Below are positions 1 through 8,257 of a DNA stretch of 64,000 nt, one piece after another. The stretch covers positions 1 through 64,000 of the forward strand of contig NZ_JOJM01000040.1 in NCBI RefSeq assembly GCF_000720325.1. The letters are read 5' to 3'. This DNA comes from Streptomyces sp. NRRL B-1347 (GTDB lineage Bacteria; Actinomycetota; Actinomycetes; Streptomycetales; Streptomycetaceae). The notes beneath the pieces were generated by a model. It was given only the letters and a program-made list of their open reading frames with translations. It was not told the DNA's origin and made no database searches. Within the stretch, counting starts at the first letter, position 1. Each line of letters begins with the position of its first letter. Made by a program: the position numbers and the translations under genes.

Positions 1-1092
1 GCCCCCGTGCAGCACACCCCGGCCCCCGCGCCCGCGCAGCACACGCCGCCTCCGGCGAGCGTGACGCCGCCGCCCGCGCCGGTCCCGGCCGACCCGTCGG
101 TGCACTCCGCGCAGACCATCGTGGCCCCGCTGGGCCAGCCCGGCGGCCCGGTGCCGCCCCAGGCCCCGGTGCCGCCCCAGGACCCGGTGCCTCCTCAGGC
201 CCCGGCCCCGGCCCCGTACGGCCAGCCGCAGGGCTACGGCCAGCAGCCCTCGGCACCCCTGCCGCCCGGCTACGGCCAGCCCTCCGCGCCGCCGCCCCCG
301 GGGTACGGCCAGCCCGCCGCGCCTCCGCCGCCGCCCGGCTACGGCCAGCAGCCCCCGGCGCCGGTCCCCGGCCAGGCGCAGCCTCCCTTCGGCCAGGGCG
401 CCCCCGGCGTGCCGCAGGCGGCCCCGCAGGCCGCCGGTGTGGCCGCCGCGCTGCAGAAGTACCGCGAGGCGGGCACCGGCCAGCGCTGGACGCAGCAGAA
501 CGAAAAGATGGTCCGCATCGACCTGAACGTCGGCGGCCAGCCCGTGCTCGCCCGGCAGGGCAGCATGGTCCTCTACCAGGGCAAGGTCGAGTTCAGCTAC
601 AAGGGCGCGGGCTTCGCGGGCCGCGTCGTGGGCAACGCCACCGGCCAGGAGATGCAGCTGATGCGCTGCACGGGCCGCGGCCAGGTGTTCCTCGCCGAAG
701 AGGGCACCCACCTGCACCCCATCGAGCTCCAGGGGGACGCCATCTGCGTCTCCGCGGAGAACGTCCTCGCCTTCGACGAGTCCCTCCAGCACGAGGTGCG
801 CCGCATCGAGGGGCACGGCATCCCTGGTGGCGCGCTGTTCGTCATGCAGTTCCAGGGGAGCGGCACCGTCGTCGTGAAGACGCACGGCACGCCCGTCGTG
901 CTGCCGGTGACCCCGACCACCTTCGCCGACTGCCACGCCGTCGTCGCCTGGTCGGCCGCCGCGCAGGCCATCGTGTCCAGCCAGGTCCGGCTGCGCGCCA
1001 ACGCCTCCGCGGGCTCCACGGGGGAGAGCGTGAACCTCCAGTTCCGTGGTGCGCCCGGCAATTTCATCGTCGTCCAGCCGTACGAGGTCTGA
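1..1092 (+). CDS. AIM24-family protein with Pro/Gly-rich N-terminal linker (5' end outside window)
   Basis: The frame is open to the left edge, so the true start probably lies outside the window; a GTG at 7 is only the first visible start codon. About 140 residues of low-complexity Pro/Ala/Gln/Gly sequence with repeated GYGQ units come first. A C-terminal AIM24-type beta-rich domain of about 200 residues follows, starting near KMVRIDLNVGGQPV, with the family-like segments GSMVLYQGKVEF and MRCTGRGQVFLAEEG. In Streptomyces such proteins often carry a TerD (tellurite/stress) domain before the linker; that is family knowledge and is not visible here. It is the first of three tandem AIM24 genes, with an 11-nt gap to the next, so it is likely co-transcribed. 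The biochemical role of bacterial AIM24 proteins is unknown to me. Confidence 0.85.
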   Translation, partial: APVQHTPAPAPAQHTPPPASVTPPPAPVPADPSVHSAQTIVAPLGQPGGPVPPQAPVPPQDPVPPQAPAPAPYGQPQGYGQQPSAPLPPGYGQPSAPPPPGYGQPAAPPPPPGYGQQPPAPVPGQAQPPFGQGAPGVPQAAPQAAGVAAALQKYREAGTGQRWTQQNEKMVRIDLNVGGQPVLARQGSMVLYQGKVEFSYKGAGFAGRVVGNATGQEMQLMRCTGRGQVFLAEEGTHLHPIELQGDAICVSAENVLAFDESLQHEVRRIEGHGIPGGALFVMQFQGSGTVVVKTHGTPVVLPVTPTTFADCHAVVAWSAAAQAIVSSQVRLRANASAGSTGESVNLQFRGAPGNFIVVQPYEV

Positions 1093-1103
1093 GGGAGCCC
1101 GTC

Positions 1104-1784
1104 ATGAACCAGCCGCTCGCGGGCTTTGCCCCGGCCCCCGTCGCCGCACGCATGGAGAACCACGGCCACCACATGGTCAAGGTCGCCATGCAGACCGGAA
1201 ACGACCTCTTCGCGCGCGTGGGATCGATGGTCGCCTACGAAGGGTTCGTGCAGTACGAGCCGAACCCGCCCGCCGTCCGCCAGATCGCCCGTGACTGGAT
1301 CACCGGTGAGGGCGCCCCGCTGATGAAGTGCTCCGGAGACGGCCTGCTGTACCTCGCCGACTACGGGGCGGACGTCGTCGTCATCAACCTGGCGGGCGAC
1401 TCGCTGTCGGTGAACGGCACCAACCTCCTCGCCTTCGACGCGGGCCTCCAGTGGGGCGTCGAGCGGGTCAAGGGCCTCGCGAAGTTCGCGGGCCAGGGCC
1501 TGTGGAACATCAAGGTCTCCGGCCAGGGCTGGGTGGCGCTGACCTCCCGCGGCACGCCCATCGTCGTCGACTGCGGCCGCGGCGAGGACGAGACGTACGT
1601 GGACCCCGACGCCCTGATCGCCTGGTCGCCGAACCTGAAGGTGAAGGGCAAGCGCAGCTTCAAGGCCGGTTCCCTCATCGGGCGCGGCAGCGGCGAGGCC
1701 TACCAGATGGGCTTCTCCGGGGAGGGCATCGTCGTCGTACAGCCCAGTGAGGACAGCACCGACCGCCTCCGGATCCGGAGCTGA
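1104..1784 (+). CDS. AIM24-family protein (second of three)
   Basis: 226 residues, almost entirely one AIM24 domain. The aligned landmarks of the upstream paralog recur: VKVAMQTGNDLFARVGSMVA near the N-terminus, then LMKCSGDGLLYLADYGADV, a LLAFDAGLQWGVERVKG block and a C-terminal GFSGEGIVVVQPSE. GGGAG lies 8 nt before the ATG. It lacks the proline-rich linker of its upstream neighbour. The 11-nt upstream and 14-nt downstream gaps indicate an operon. AIM24 is named for a yeast mitochondrial inner-membrane organisation factor; in bacteria it is a conserved domain of unknown biochemical role, so no function is assigned. Confidence 0.88.
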   Translation: MNQPLAGFAPAPVAARMENHGHHMVKVAMQTGNDLFARVGSMVAYEGFVQYEPNPPAVRQIARDWITGEGAPLMKCSGDGLLYLADYGADVVVINLAGDSLSVNGTNLLAFDAGLQWGVERVKGLAKFAGQGLWNIKVSGQGWVALTSRGTPIVVDCGRGEDETYVDPDALIAWSPNLKVKGKRSFKAGSLIGRGSGEAYQMGFSGEGIVVVQPSEDSTDRLRIRS

Positions 1785-1798
1785 GGGGGAGCACCACC

Positions 1799-2554
1799 AT
1801 GCAGAGCTCGCTTTTCGCGCACTCCGAGCAGCAGTCCCAGGAGCGCTACACCGTCCAGAACCCGCAACTGCTGCGCGTCGCCCTGGAGGGGCACGACGAC
1901 GTCCTCGCCCGCAAGGGCGCCATGGTCGCCTACCAGGGGCTCGTCGAGTTCGACGCCGAGTTCCAGAGCGGCGGACAGCGGCGGGCCCGCGCGCACACCG
2001 GTGAGGGCCTCGACCTGATGCGCTGCCACGGCCAGGGCACCGTCTACTTCGCGAACCTCGCCCAGTACATCCACGTCGTGGACGTGGAGCAGGACGGCCT
2101 GACGGTCGACAGCTCCTACGTCCTCGCCATGGACTCCTCGCTGTCCCACCAGGTGATCGCGGTGGACAGCCAGTACGGGATCTCCGGCTCCGGCAAGTAC
2201 CAGCTGAACATCACCGGGCGCGGCAAGGTGGCCCTGATGACCTCGGGGCAGCCGCTGATGCTCCAGGTCACCCCGGACCGGTACGTCAACGCCGACGCGG
2301 ACGCGATCGTCGCCTGGTCCAGCGGTCTGCGGGTGCAGATGCAGGCACAGACGCACTCCTCGGGCGTGTGGCGGCGCCGCGGCAACACCGGCGAGGGCTG
2401 GGAGCTCAGCTTCATGGGACAGGGCTACGCGCTCGTCCAGCCCAGCGAGCTGCTGCCGCCGCAGCACGCCCAGGTCGGCCAGGGGGCACGCGCCCAGTTC
2501 GGCATGGGCCAGCAGGGCGCGCGGGGGCAGAACCAGAGCAACGTCTGGAACTGA
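1799..2554 (+). CDS. AIM24-family protein (third of three)
   Basis: 251 residues. A single AIM24 domain contains KGAMVAYQGLVEFDAEF, LMRCHGQGTVYFANLA, VLAMDSSLSHQV and C-terminal GYALVQPSELL. A short Gln/Gly-rich tail (AQFGMGQQGARGQNQSN) follows. A GGGGAG Shine-Dalgarno sits before the ATG. It closes the AIM24 triplet and is followed by a 44-bp perfect palindrome that probably ends transcription. The Gln/Gly tail is reminiscent of the GYGQ linker in the first gene, which may mean both proteins use disordered tails for self-association; that is inference only. Confidence 0.88.
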   Translation: MQSSLFAHSEQQSQERYTVQNPQLLRVALEGHDDVLARKGAMVAYQGLVEFDAEFQSGGQRRARAHTGEGLDLMRCHGQGTVYFANLAQYIHVVDVEQDGLTVDSSYVLAMDSSLSHQVIAVDSQYGISGSGKYQLNITGRGKVALMTSGQPLMLQVTPDRYVNADADAIVAWSSGLRVQMQAQTHSSGVWRRRGNTGEGWELSFMGQGYALVQPSELLPPQHAQVGQGARAQFGMGQQGARGQNQSNVWN

Positions 2555-2586
2555 GCCCGGCAGGCACCCGGCAGCTACTCGGCAGA

Positions 2587-2630
2587 CATGGGTAAGGGGC
2601 GGTCGCCATGGCGACCGCCCCTTACCCATG
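2587..2630. terminator. 44-bp perfect palindrome, bidirectional terminator candidate
   Basis: The two 22-nt halves are exact reverse complements with no spacer (the left half starts CATGGGTAAGGGG). It lies between the stop of the third AIM24 gene and the stop of the convergent Nudix gene, where a factor-independent terminator for both strands is expected. There is no U-tract, as is common in Streptomyces. Confidence 0.75.
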
Positions 2631-2648
2631 CCGCACGGCGGGACGCCG

Positions 2649-3179
2649 TTACACCGGCAGGCGCTCCCGCGTGGCCTCCACGAGCCGGACGACGGACGTG
2701 TCGGCCACGCCCGCCACCTCGTCGTACGCGAACCAGCGCAGGTCCAGGGACTCGTCGCTGATCGCCGCCACCGCGCCGGACGGCGCGAGGGCGGCGTACT
2801 GCACGTCCAGGTGCTGGGTGCAGGGGCCCGGGATCGGGTGGCGGTCCAGGCGCACCGGGCCGCCCGGCAGCAGGGTCAGGCCCTGGACGCCGGACTCCTC
2901 GGTGGCCTCGCGCAGCGCCGCCTCCGCGAGGGTGGCGTCGCCCGGCTCGCAGTGGCCGCCCATCTGGAGCCACATGCCCAGCTTCTTGTGCAGCGTGAGC
3001 AGCACGCGCCCGCGGGACGGGTCGACGACCAGCGCGCTGGCGGTCACGTGCCCGTCCGTGCAGGCCTTCCACATGCCGTCCTCGGGGTGGGCCGACAGAT
3101 GGTCCAAGTAGTACTGCCGCAGGTCTTCCTGGTGCTCGTACGCCTTCAGGACGAGCACCGCGTCGTCGCGGAGAGTCAC
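2649..3179 (-). CDS. Nudix hydrolase
   Basis: 176 residues from a GTG that overlaps the stop of the upstream metalloprotease gene by 4 nt (GTGA), indicating translational coupling. A complete Nudix box is visible, GHCEPGDATLAEAALREATE followed by ESG, giving the REAxEExG metal-binding signature. Upstream strands include VTASALVVDPSRGRVLLTLH, typical of the fold. Nudix enzymes cleave nucleoside diphosphates linked to another moiety; substrate specificity cannot be read from the sequence. The N-terminal 45 residues resemble the helical lead-in of the housekeeping Nudix proteins commonly found here in Streptomyces. Confidence 0.88.
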   Translation of the reverse strand: MTLRDDAVLVLKAYEHQEDLRQYYLDHLSAHPEDGMWKACTDGHVTASALVVDPSRGRVLLTLHKKLGMWLQMGGHCEPGDATLAEAALREATEESGVQGLTLLPGGPVRLDRHPIPGPCTQHLDVQYAALAPSGAVAAISDESLDLRWFAYDEVAGVADTSVVRLVEATRERLPV

Positions 3180-4651
3180 TTGCCGTCGTCGTCCTTGCCC
3201 TCGGGGGAGCCGCTCTCGGAGGATCCGTCCTCGGGGGAGTCGCCCTTCGTGAGGTCCGGCTTGCCGGACGCGCCGCCGTGCGCCGCCTCGCCGAGCATCT
3301 TGTCCAGCTCGGAGAAGTCCAGCTGCTCGCGGTGCACGAAGCCGTCCGGGTCGTCCAGGTCGGAGGCCGTCGGGAGCATGTCCGGGTGCGCCCACAGGCC
3401 GTCGCGGCCGTCCACGCCGCGCGCGTCCGTGAGGGAGGCCCACAGGCGCGAGGCGTCCCGCAGGCGGCGCGGGCGCAGCTCAAGGCCGATGAGCGTCGCG
3501 AACGTCTGCTCGGCGGGACCGCCGGTGGCGCGGCGGCGGCGCAGCGTCTCGCGCAGCGCGTCGGCCGACGACAGGCGCGGCTTGGCGGCCGCGTGCACGA
3601 CCGCGTCGACCCAGCCCTCGACGAGCGCGAGGGCCGTCTCCAGGCGGGCCAGGGCGACCTTCTGCTCGGGGGAGTCCTCGGGCTGGAACATGCCCTGCTG
3701 GAGGGCTTCCTGCAGCTGCTCGGGGTTCTGCGGGTCGAACTGGCCGACGACGTCTTCCAGCTTGGTCGTGTCGACCTTGATGCCGCGGGCGTAGCCCTCG
3801 ACGGCGCCGAACAGGTGCGAGCGCAGCCACGGCACGTGTGCGAAGAGCCGCTGGTGGGCGGCCTCGCGCAGGGCCAGATACAGCCGCACCTCGTCCATGG
3901 GGACGCTGAGGTCCTTGCCGAACGCGGCCACGTTGACCGGCAGGAGGGCCGCGCGGCCCGCCGGGCCGAGGGGCAGGCCGATGTCCGTGGAGCCGACGAC
4001 CTCGCCCGCGAGGACGCCCACGGCCTGGCCGATCTGCTGGCCGAACATGGCGCCGCCCATGGAGCGCATCATGCCGATCAGCGGGCCCGCCATGGCCTGC
4101 ATCTCCTCGGGCAGGACGTCACCCATGGCCATGCCGACGCGCTCGGCGACGGGGTCGACGAGCTCCTTCCAGGCCGGCAGGGTCGCTTCGACCCACTCGG
4201 CGCGGCTCCAGGCCACGGCCGTGCCGGAGCCGGAGGGCAGGGAGGTGGCGTCGTCCAGCCAGAGGTCGGCCAGGCGCACGGCCTCCTCGACGGCGGTCCG
4301 CTCGGCGGGGCCGACGCTGGCGTCCTTGGTGCCGTCCGCCGTGCCCTGGGCGACGGTCTGGCGGGCGATGTCCTTGGCCATGTCCCAGTTCACGGGACCG
4401 CCCTCGTACGACAGCATCTGGCCGAGCTGCTGGAAGGCGGCGCCCAGGTCGCTGGGGTTCATGGAACCGAACATCGCGGCGAACGGGTTGTCCCCGCCGC
4501 CGGGGCCGCCCAGTCCGGGCACACCGAAGCCGAACGGGTTCCCAGGGCCACCGGAACCCTGTCCCCCTCCGGGGGTGTCCTTCTTCTTGCCCTCGTCGCC
4601 GTCTTCCGGCTCCTCCGGCGGAAGGCCGAATCCGAATGGGGTGTCACTCAC
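3176..4651 (-). CDS. Putative zinc-dependent metalloprotease, DUF2342 family
   Basis: 491 residues from a GTG preceded by GAGGAAA. The N-terminus is a Gly/Pro/Asp-rich tail with SDTPFGFGLPPEEPEDG. The middle is helical with MQAMAGPLIGMMRSMGGAMFG and GQQIGQAVGVLAGEVVG, followed by the conserved LREAAHQRLFAHVPWLR block. The C-terminus is Asp/Glu/Lys-rich. This architecture matches the actinobacterial family annotated as coenzyme F420 biosynthesis-associated or zinc-dependent metalloprotease (DUF2342). The putative metal motif is EAAHQ and not a canonical HExxH, so protease activity is a family annotation only. It is translationally coupled to the Nudix gene. Confidence 0.8.
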   Translation of the reverse strand: MSDTPFGFGLPPEEPEDGDEGKKKDTPGGGQGSGGPGNPFGFGVPGLGGPGGGDNPFAAMFGSMNPSDLGAAFQQLGQMLSYEGGPVNWDMAKDIARQTVAQGTADGTKDASVGPAERTAVEEAVRLADLWLDDATSLPSGSGTAVAWSRAEWVEATLPAWKELVDPVAERVGMAMGDVLPEEMQAMAGPLIGMMRSMGGAMFGQQIGQAVGVLAGEVVGSTDIGLPLGPAGRAALLPVNVAAFGKDLSVPMDEVRLYLALREAAHQRLFAHVPWLRSHLFGAVEGYARGIKVDTTKLEDVVGQFDPQNPEQLQEALQQGMFQPEDSPEQKVALARLETALALVEGWVDAVVHAAAKPRLSSADALRETLRRRRATGGPAEQTFATLIGLELRPRRLRDASRLWASLTDARGVDGRDGLWAHPDMLPTASDLDDPDGFVHREQLDFSELDKMLGEAAHGGASGKPDLTKGDSPEDGSSESGSPEGKDDDGK

Positions 4652-4843
4652 GGGTTTCCTCGGCTCGTAAGGCCACCGGATCTGGGTCCGGCGGCGGCTG
4701 CCCGACAACACCCCCCAGCGTAGACACCGTGACGGGATCGGGCCTCGGTGCTTCGCCGCCTCGGGGGCTGCGGCAGGATGGATGCCACCTGGTACGTACG
4801 CGTCATTCGCATACGTACTAAAGACAACCGCTGGAGACGCCCG

Positions 4844-5956
4844 GTGAGTTCCCCAGATCCGCAGGTTCGCGCAGCGCGAAACCCTTCGACCCCGGCCCCC
4901 GTACGCGGGCCTGTCGTCGCCGTGACCGGCGCCGCGGCGGGCGTCGGCGCGCTGCTGACCGAGCGCCTGGCCGAGTCCGACGAGATCAAGCAGGTCGTGG
5001 CCATCGACGAGCGGCGCGGCGAGTGCGCGGCGGCCCAGTGGCACATCCTGGACGTCCGTGATCCGGCGATCGCCGAGAAGCTGCGCGGCGCGGACGTCGT
5101 CGTGCACCTCGCGCTGGACCTCGACCTGGAGACCGACGGGGCGGCCCGTACCGCGTACAACGTACGCGGCACCCAGACCGTGCTGACCGCGGCCGCAGCC
5201 GCGGGGGTGCACCGGGTCGTGCTGTGCACCTCGGCGATGGTCTATGGAGCCCTCGCCGACAACGAACTGCCCCTCTCCGAAGACGCCGAACTGCGGGCGA
5301 CCGCGGAGGCCACCGGCGTCGGCGACCTGCTGGAGATCGAGCGGCTCGCCCGGCGCGCGCCCCGGGCGCACCCCGGCCTGAACGTCACCGTGGTGCGGCC
5401 CGCCGTCCTCGTCGGCGGCACCGACACCGCGCTGACCCGGTACTTCGAGTCGCCCCGGCTGCTCGTCGTCGCCGGGTCCCGGCCCGCCTGGCAGTTCTGC
5501 CACGTCGACGACCTGTGCAGCGCCCTGGAGTACGCCGTCCTGGAGAAGGTCGAGGGCGAGCTGGCCGTCGGCTGCGACGGATGGCTGGAGCAGGAGGAGG
5601 TCGAGGAGCTCAGCGGGATCCGGCGCATGGAGCTGCCGTCCGCCGTCGCCCTCGGGGCGGCCGCGCGGCTGCACCGCATCGGGCTCACGCCGTCCCCGGC
5701 CGGGGACCTCGCGTACACGATGTACCCCTGGGTCGTCAGCGGCAGCCGGCTGCACGACGCGGGGTGGCGGCCGCAGTGGACCAACGAGGAGGTCCTCGCG
5801 GAGCTCCTCGAGGAGGTCGCGGGGCGGCGGACCGTGGCGGGGCGGCGGCTCGGGCGCAAGGACGCGACGGCGGCGGGGGCCGCGGGGGCGACCGTGGCGC
5901 TGCTGGGTACGGCCGCCCTGGTGCGGCGGGCCCGGAAGGCGCGGCGGCGGCTCTGA
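4844..5956 (+). CDS. Atypical NAD-dependent epimerase/SDR-family protein
   Basis: 370 residues from a GTG with GGAG 8 nt upstream; an in-frame ATG further upstream would add 32 unlikely residues. A Rossmann N-terminus with VVAVTGAAAGVGALL binds NAD(P), followed by the DVVVHLALDLD and VVLCTSAMVYG strands of extended SDRs. The usual YxxxK catalytic pair is not present where expected (TGVGDLLEIERLA), so it may bind a nucleotide without normal dehydrogenase chemistry. The C-terminus contains a hydrophobic helix (AAGAAGATVALLGTAALV) and a basic tail, suggesting membrane attachment. It is divergent from the DUF2342 gene. Confidence 0.75.
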   Translation: MSSPDPQVRAARNPSTPAPVRGPVVAVTGAAAGVGALLTERLAESDEIKQVVAIDERRGECAAAQWHILDVRDPAIAEKLRGADVVVHLALDLDLETDGAARTAYNVRGTQTVLTAAAAAGVHRVVLCTSAMVYGALADNELPLSEDAELRATAEATGVGDLLEIERLARRAPRAHPGLNVTVVRPAVLVGGTDTALTRYFESPRLLVVAGSRPAWQFCHVDDLCSALEYAVLEKVEGELAVGCDGWLEQEEVEELSGIRRMELPSAVALGAAARLHRIGLTPSPAGDLAYTMYPWVVSGSRLHDAGWRPQWTNEEVLAELLEEVAGRRTVAGRRLGRKDATAAGAAGATVALLGTAALVRRARKARRRL

Positions 5957-6168
5957 CGGCGCCCGGGCTCCTTTTGTGCTCCGGCTGAGCGCCGCTGTGG
6001 GCTGTGCCCACCCGTTCCGCCCCCTGGGCGGACCAGCTGCCCACAGCGGGGGGCGAGAAGAGCTGCCGCAGCCGGGAGCGGGAGTCGTAGAGACGGCCAA
6101 GCGGTCCGCGTGTGGGCTGGGGGATAGGGCTATTCCGTCGGGTCCGTCGCGTGCGGCACCATGGCCCC

Positions 6169-6633
6169 ATGGCACGTACTCCGATCGATCACCCGGGTGA
6201 GCAGGCGGCCGAGGAGCCGATTCGACTCCTTGCGATCCGGGACACGCCGCTGTCGCTCGACGAGGTCTTCCGGGCCGTCGGCGACGACGCCGCGGGCGGC
6301 ACGGCACTGTTCGTCGGGACGGTGCGCGACCACGACGGGGGCGCGGACGTGGACGCGCTCGCGTACTCCAGCCACCCCACCGCCGAGGCGGAGCTGCGGC
6401 GGGTCGCGGAGAAGGTCGTCGCGGACTTCCCCGTGCGGGCCCTGGCCGCCGTCCACCGCGTCGGCGACCTCGCCGTCGGCGACCTCGCGGTCGTCGTCGC
6501 CGTCTCCTGCCCGCACCGGGCCGAGGCCTTCGCGGCCTGCCGCAAGCTGATCGACGACCTCAAGCACGAGGTGCCCATCTGGAAGCACCAGACGTTCTCC
6601 GACGGCCAGGAGGAGTGGGTCGGGGCCTGCTAG
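6169..6633 (+). CDS. moaE: Molybdopterin synthase catalytic subunit MoaE
   Basis: 154 residues from the ATG of MARTPIDHPG. MoaE works with MoaD-thiocarboxylate to insert two sulfurs into precursor Z (cPMP), giving molybdopterin in the cytoplasm. Visible family features are GGTALFVGTVRDHDGG, the ALAYSSHPTAEAEL strand, AVHRVGDLAVGDLAVVVAVS and the C-terminal catalytic region LKHEVPIWKHQTFSDG with its lysines, ending EEWVGAC. No other Moa genes are adjacent, so partners must lie elsewhere. Length is normal for the family. Confidence 0.9.
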   Translation: MARTPIDHPGEQAAEEPIRLLAIRDTPLSLDEVFRAVGDDAAGGTALFVGTVRDHDGGADVDALAYSSHPTAEAELRRVAEKVVADFPVRALAAVHRVGDLAVGDLAVVVAVSCPHRAEAFAACRKLIDDLKHEVPIWKHQTFSDGQEEWVGAC

Positions 6634-6786
6634 GGCCCGCCGGCCGCCGCTCGTACGGAACGCCGCAGGTGGTGCGTCCGCGGAGCTCCGGTTGCGTAAC
6701 CGGACCCCTGCCGTGAGCGTTGTCGGAGCGGCGGGTTAATCTGCTGATCAGTCAGTTGTGGTCGCTCATGGGGTCGGGAGGTCGAC

Positions 6787-6966
6787 ATGGCATCACTTGC
6801 CTGGTTGCTCATTCCACTTCTGGCGGCGGTCGGCGCCGGTCTGTGGGCCCTTTTGGCCCACCGCAACCGCGAGAGCGGGAAGACCGGCGACATCAGCGAG
6901 CTGAACGGCTACGCGGCGTTCCGCAAGGCGATGGAGAAGACCCACTCGGGTACCGACGCCGTCTGA
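6787..6966 (+). CDS. Small single-pass membrane protein, unknown function
   Basis: 59 residues starting at an ATG with GGGAGG 7 nt upstream. One N-terminal transmembrane helix (LAWLLIPLLAAVGAGLWALL) is followed by a basic patch (AHRNRESGK) and a short soluble tail ending HSGTDAV. The hydrophobic-basic layout predicts a cytoplasmic C-terminus. The clear ribosome-binding site and codon bias (G/C at third positions) support a real gene. It sits between moaE and the PDZ/Lon-like protease on the same strand. I do not recognise a named family. Confidence 0.75.
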   Translation: MASLAWLLIPLLAAVGAGLWALLAHRNRESGKTGDISELNGYAAFRKAMEKTHSGTDAV

Positions 6967-7073
6967 TCCGCGGTCCCCGCGACGCCCGGGGGACCGCCCA
7001 GCGGCCCGCTCGCCCGGCCCGTACGGACCGGCCCCGGGGGTGCCCTCACAGGACCGTCCCGTACTGTCGTTCC

Positions 7074-8171
7074 ATGCCACGCCGCACGGCGACGCTGCTC
7101 GCCTCCACCCTGATGCTCATCGCGCTGCTCTGCGCGGGAGTGCTCATCAAAGTGCCGTACTCGGAGATGTCCCCCGGGCCGACGGTGAACACCCTGGGTG
7201 ACCACGACGGCGAGCCGGTGCTGCAGATCTCGGGCCGCAAGACGTACCCGACGACCGGTCACCTGAACATGACGACCGTCCGGGTCACCAGCGCCGACTA
7301 CAAGATGAACCTCGCCGAGGCCGTCTACGGCTGGCTCGCGCACGACAACATCGTCGTGCCGCACGAGACGCTGTACCCGGACGGCAAGACCGAGCAGCAG
7401 TCGACCCGGGAGAACGCCGAGGAGTTCAGCCAGTCCCAGGAGAGCGCGAAGGTCGCGGCCCTCAGGCAACTGGACATCCCGGTGAAGTCCCAGGTCGTCG
7501 TCGGCAGCGTCTTCAAGGACAGTCCGGCCGAGGGCCGGCTGCACGCGGGCGACGTCATCAAGAGCGTGGACGGCACGGCCGTGAAGAAGACCACGGACGT
7601 CGCGAAGCTCGTCACCCGCCACAAGCCCGGTCAGGCCGTCACGTTCACCGTCGTACCGGTCAAGGAGGCGGCCGCCGCGGAGAAGGCGGGCAAGGAGCCC
7701 ACCCGCACCGAGGACGTCAAGATCACCACGGCGAAGTCCGACGACGAGGGCAAGGCCCGGGCGATCGTCGGCATCCAGGCCGGGACCGACCACACCTTCC
7801 CGTTCACCATCGACATCAAGCTCGCGGACGTGGGCGGGCCGAGCGCGGGCCTGATGTTCGCGCTCGGGATCGTCGACAAGATCACGCCCGGTGACCTCAC
7901 GGGCGGCAAGTTCGTCGCGGGCACCGGCACGATCGACGACGACGGCAAGGTCGGCCCGATCGGCGGCATCGAGATGAAGACCGTGGGCGCGCGCGACAAG
8001 GGCGCGGAGTACTTCCTCACGCCCAAGGACAACTGCGCGGCCGCCGCGAGCGACGTCCCGGACGGGCTCACGCTGATCAAGGTGGACACCATCGCCGACG
8101 CGGTGAAGTCCCTCGACAAGATCCGCAAGGGAGACACCGACAGCCTGCCGCAGTGCGGCACCAAGGGCTGA
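7074..8171 (+). CDS. PDZ domain-containing Lon-like secreted/membrane protease (YlbL family)
   Basis: 365 residues. An N-terminal signal anchor (LLASTLMLIALLCAGVLI) is followed by MSPGPTVNTLG. A PDZ domain lies around residues 140-205 (VVGSVFKDSPAEGRLHAGDVI, VDGTAVKKTTDV). A C-terminal Lon-type protease domain follows. The catalytic Ser lies in DVGGPSAGLMFALGIVDKI and the Lys in GPIGGIEMKTVGARDKG, giving the Ser-Lys dyad of LonA without an AAA+ domain. Such YlbL-type proteins are conserved in Gram-positives and thought to degrade extracytoplasmic or membrane-associated proteins. A GC-rich hairpin follows the stop. Confidence 0.85.
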   Translation: MPRRTATLLASTLMLIALLCAGVLIKVPYSEMSPGPTVNTLGDHDGEPVLQISGRKTYPTTGHLNMTTVRVTSADYKMNLAEAVYGWLAHDNIVVPHETLYPDGKTEQQSTRENAEEFSQSQESAKVAALRQLDIPVKSQVVVGSVFKDSPAEGRLHAGDVIKSVDGTAVKKTTDVAKLVTRHKPGQAVTFTVVPVKEAAAAEKAGKEPTRTEDVKITTAKSDDEGKARAIVGIQAGTDHTFPFTIDIKLADVGGPSAGLMFALGIVDKITPGDLTGGKFVAGTGTIDDDGKVGPIGGIEMKTVGARDKGAEYFLTPKDNCAAAASDVPDGLTLIKVDTIADAVKSLDKIRKGDTDSLPQCGTKG

Positions 8172-8186
8172 TCCCCCGGGAACGGC

Positions 8187-8221
8187 CGTGGCCGGGGCGG
8201 TCGACCCCGGCCCCGGCCACG
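8187..8221. terminator. GC-rich hairpin terminator
   Basis: An 11-bp perfect stem (CGTGGCCGGGG with its complement) and a 13-nt loop lie 15 nt after the YlbL-family stop. It is shared with the convergent PPA1309-family gene. Confidence 0.65.
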
Positions 8222-8257
8222 TACCCGGTCAGATGGTGTGGAGAACCCGCGGAGCGA

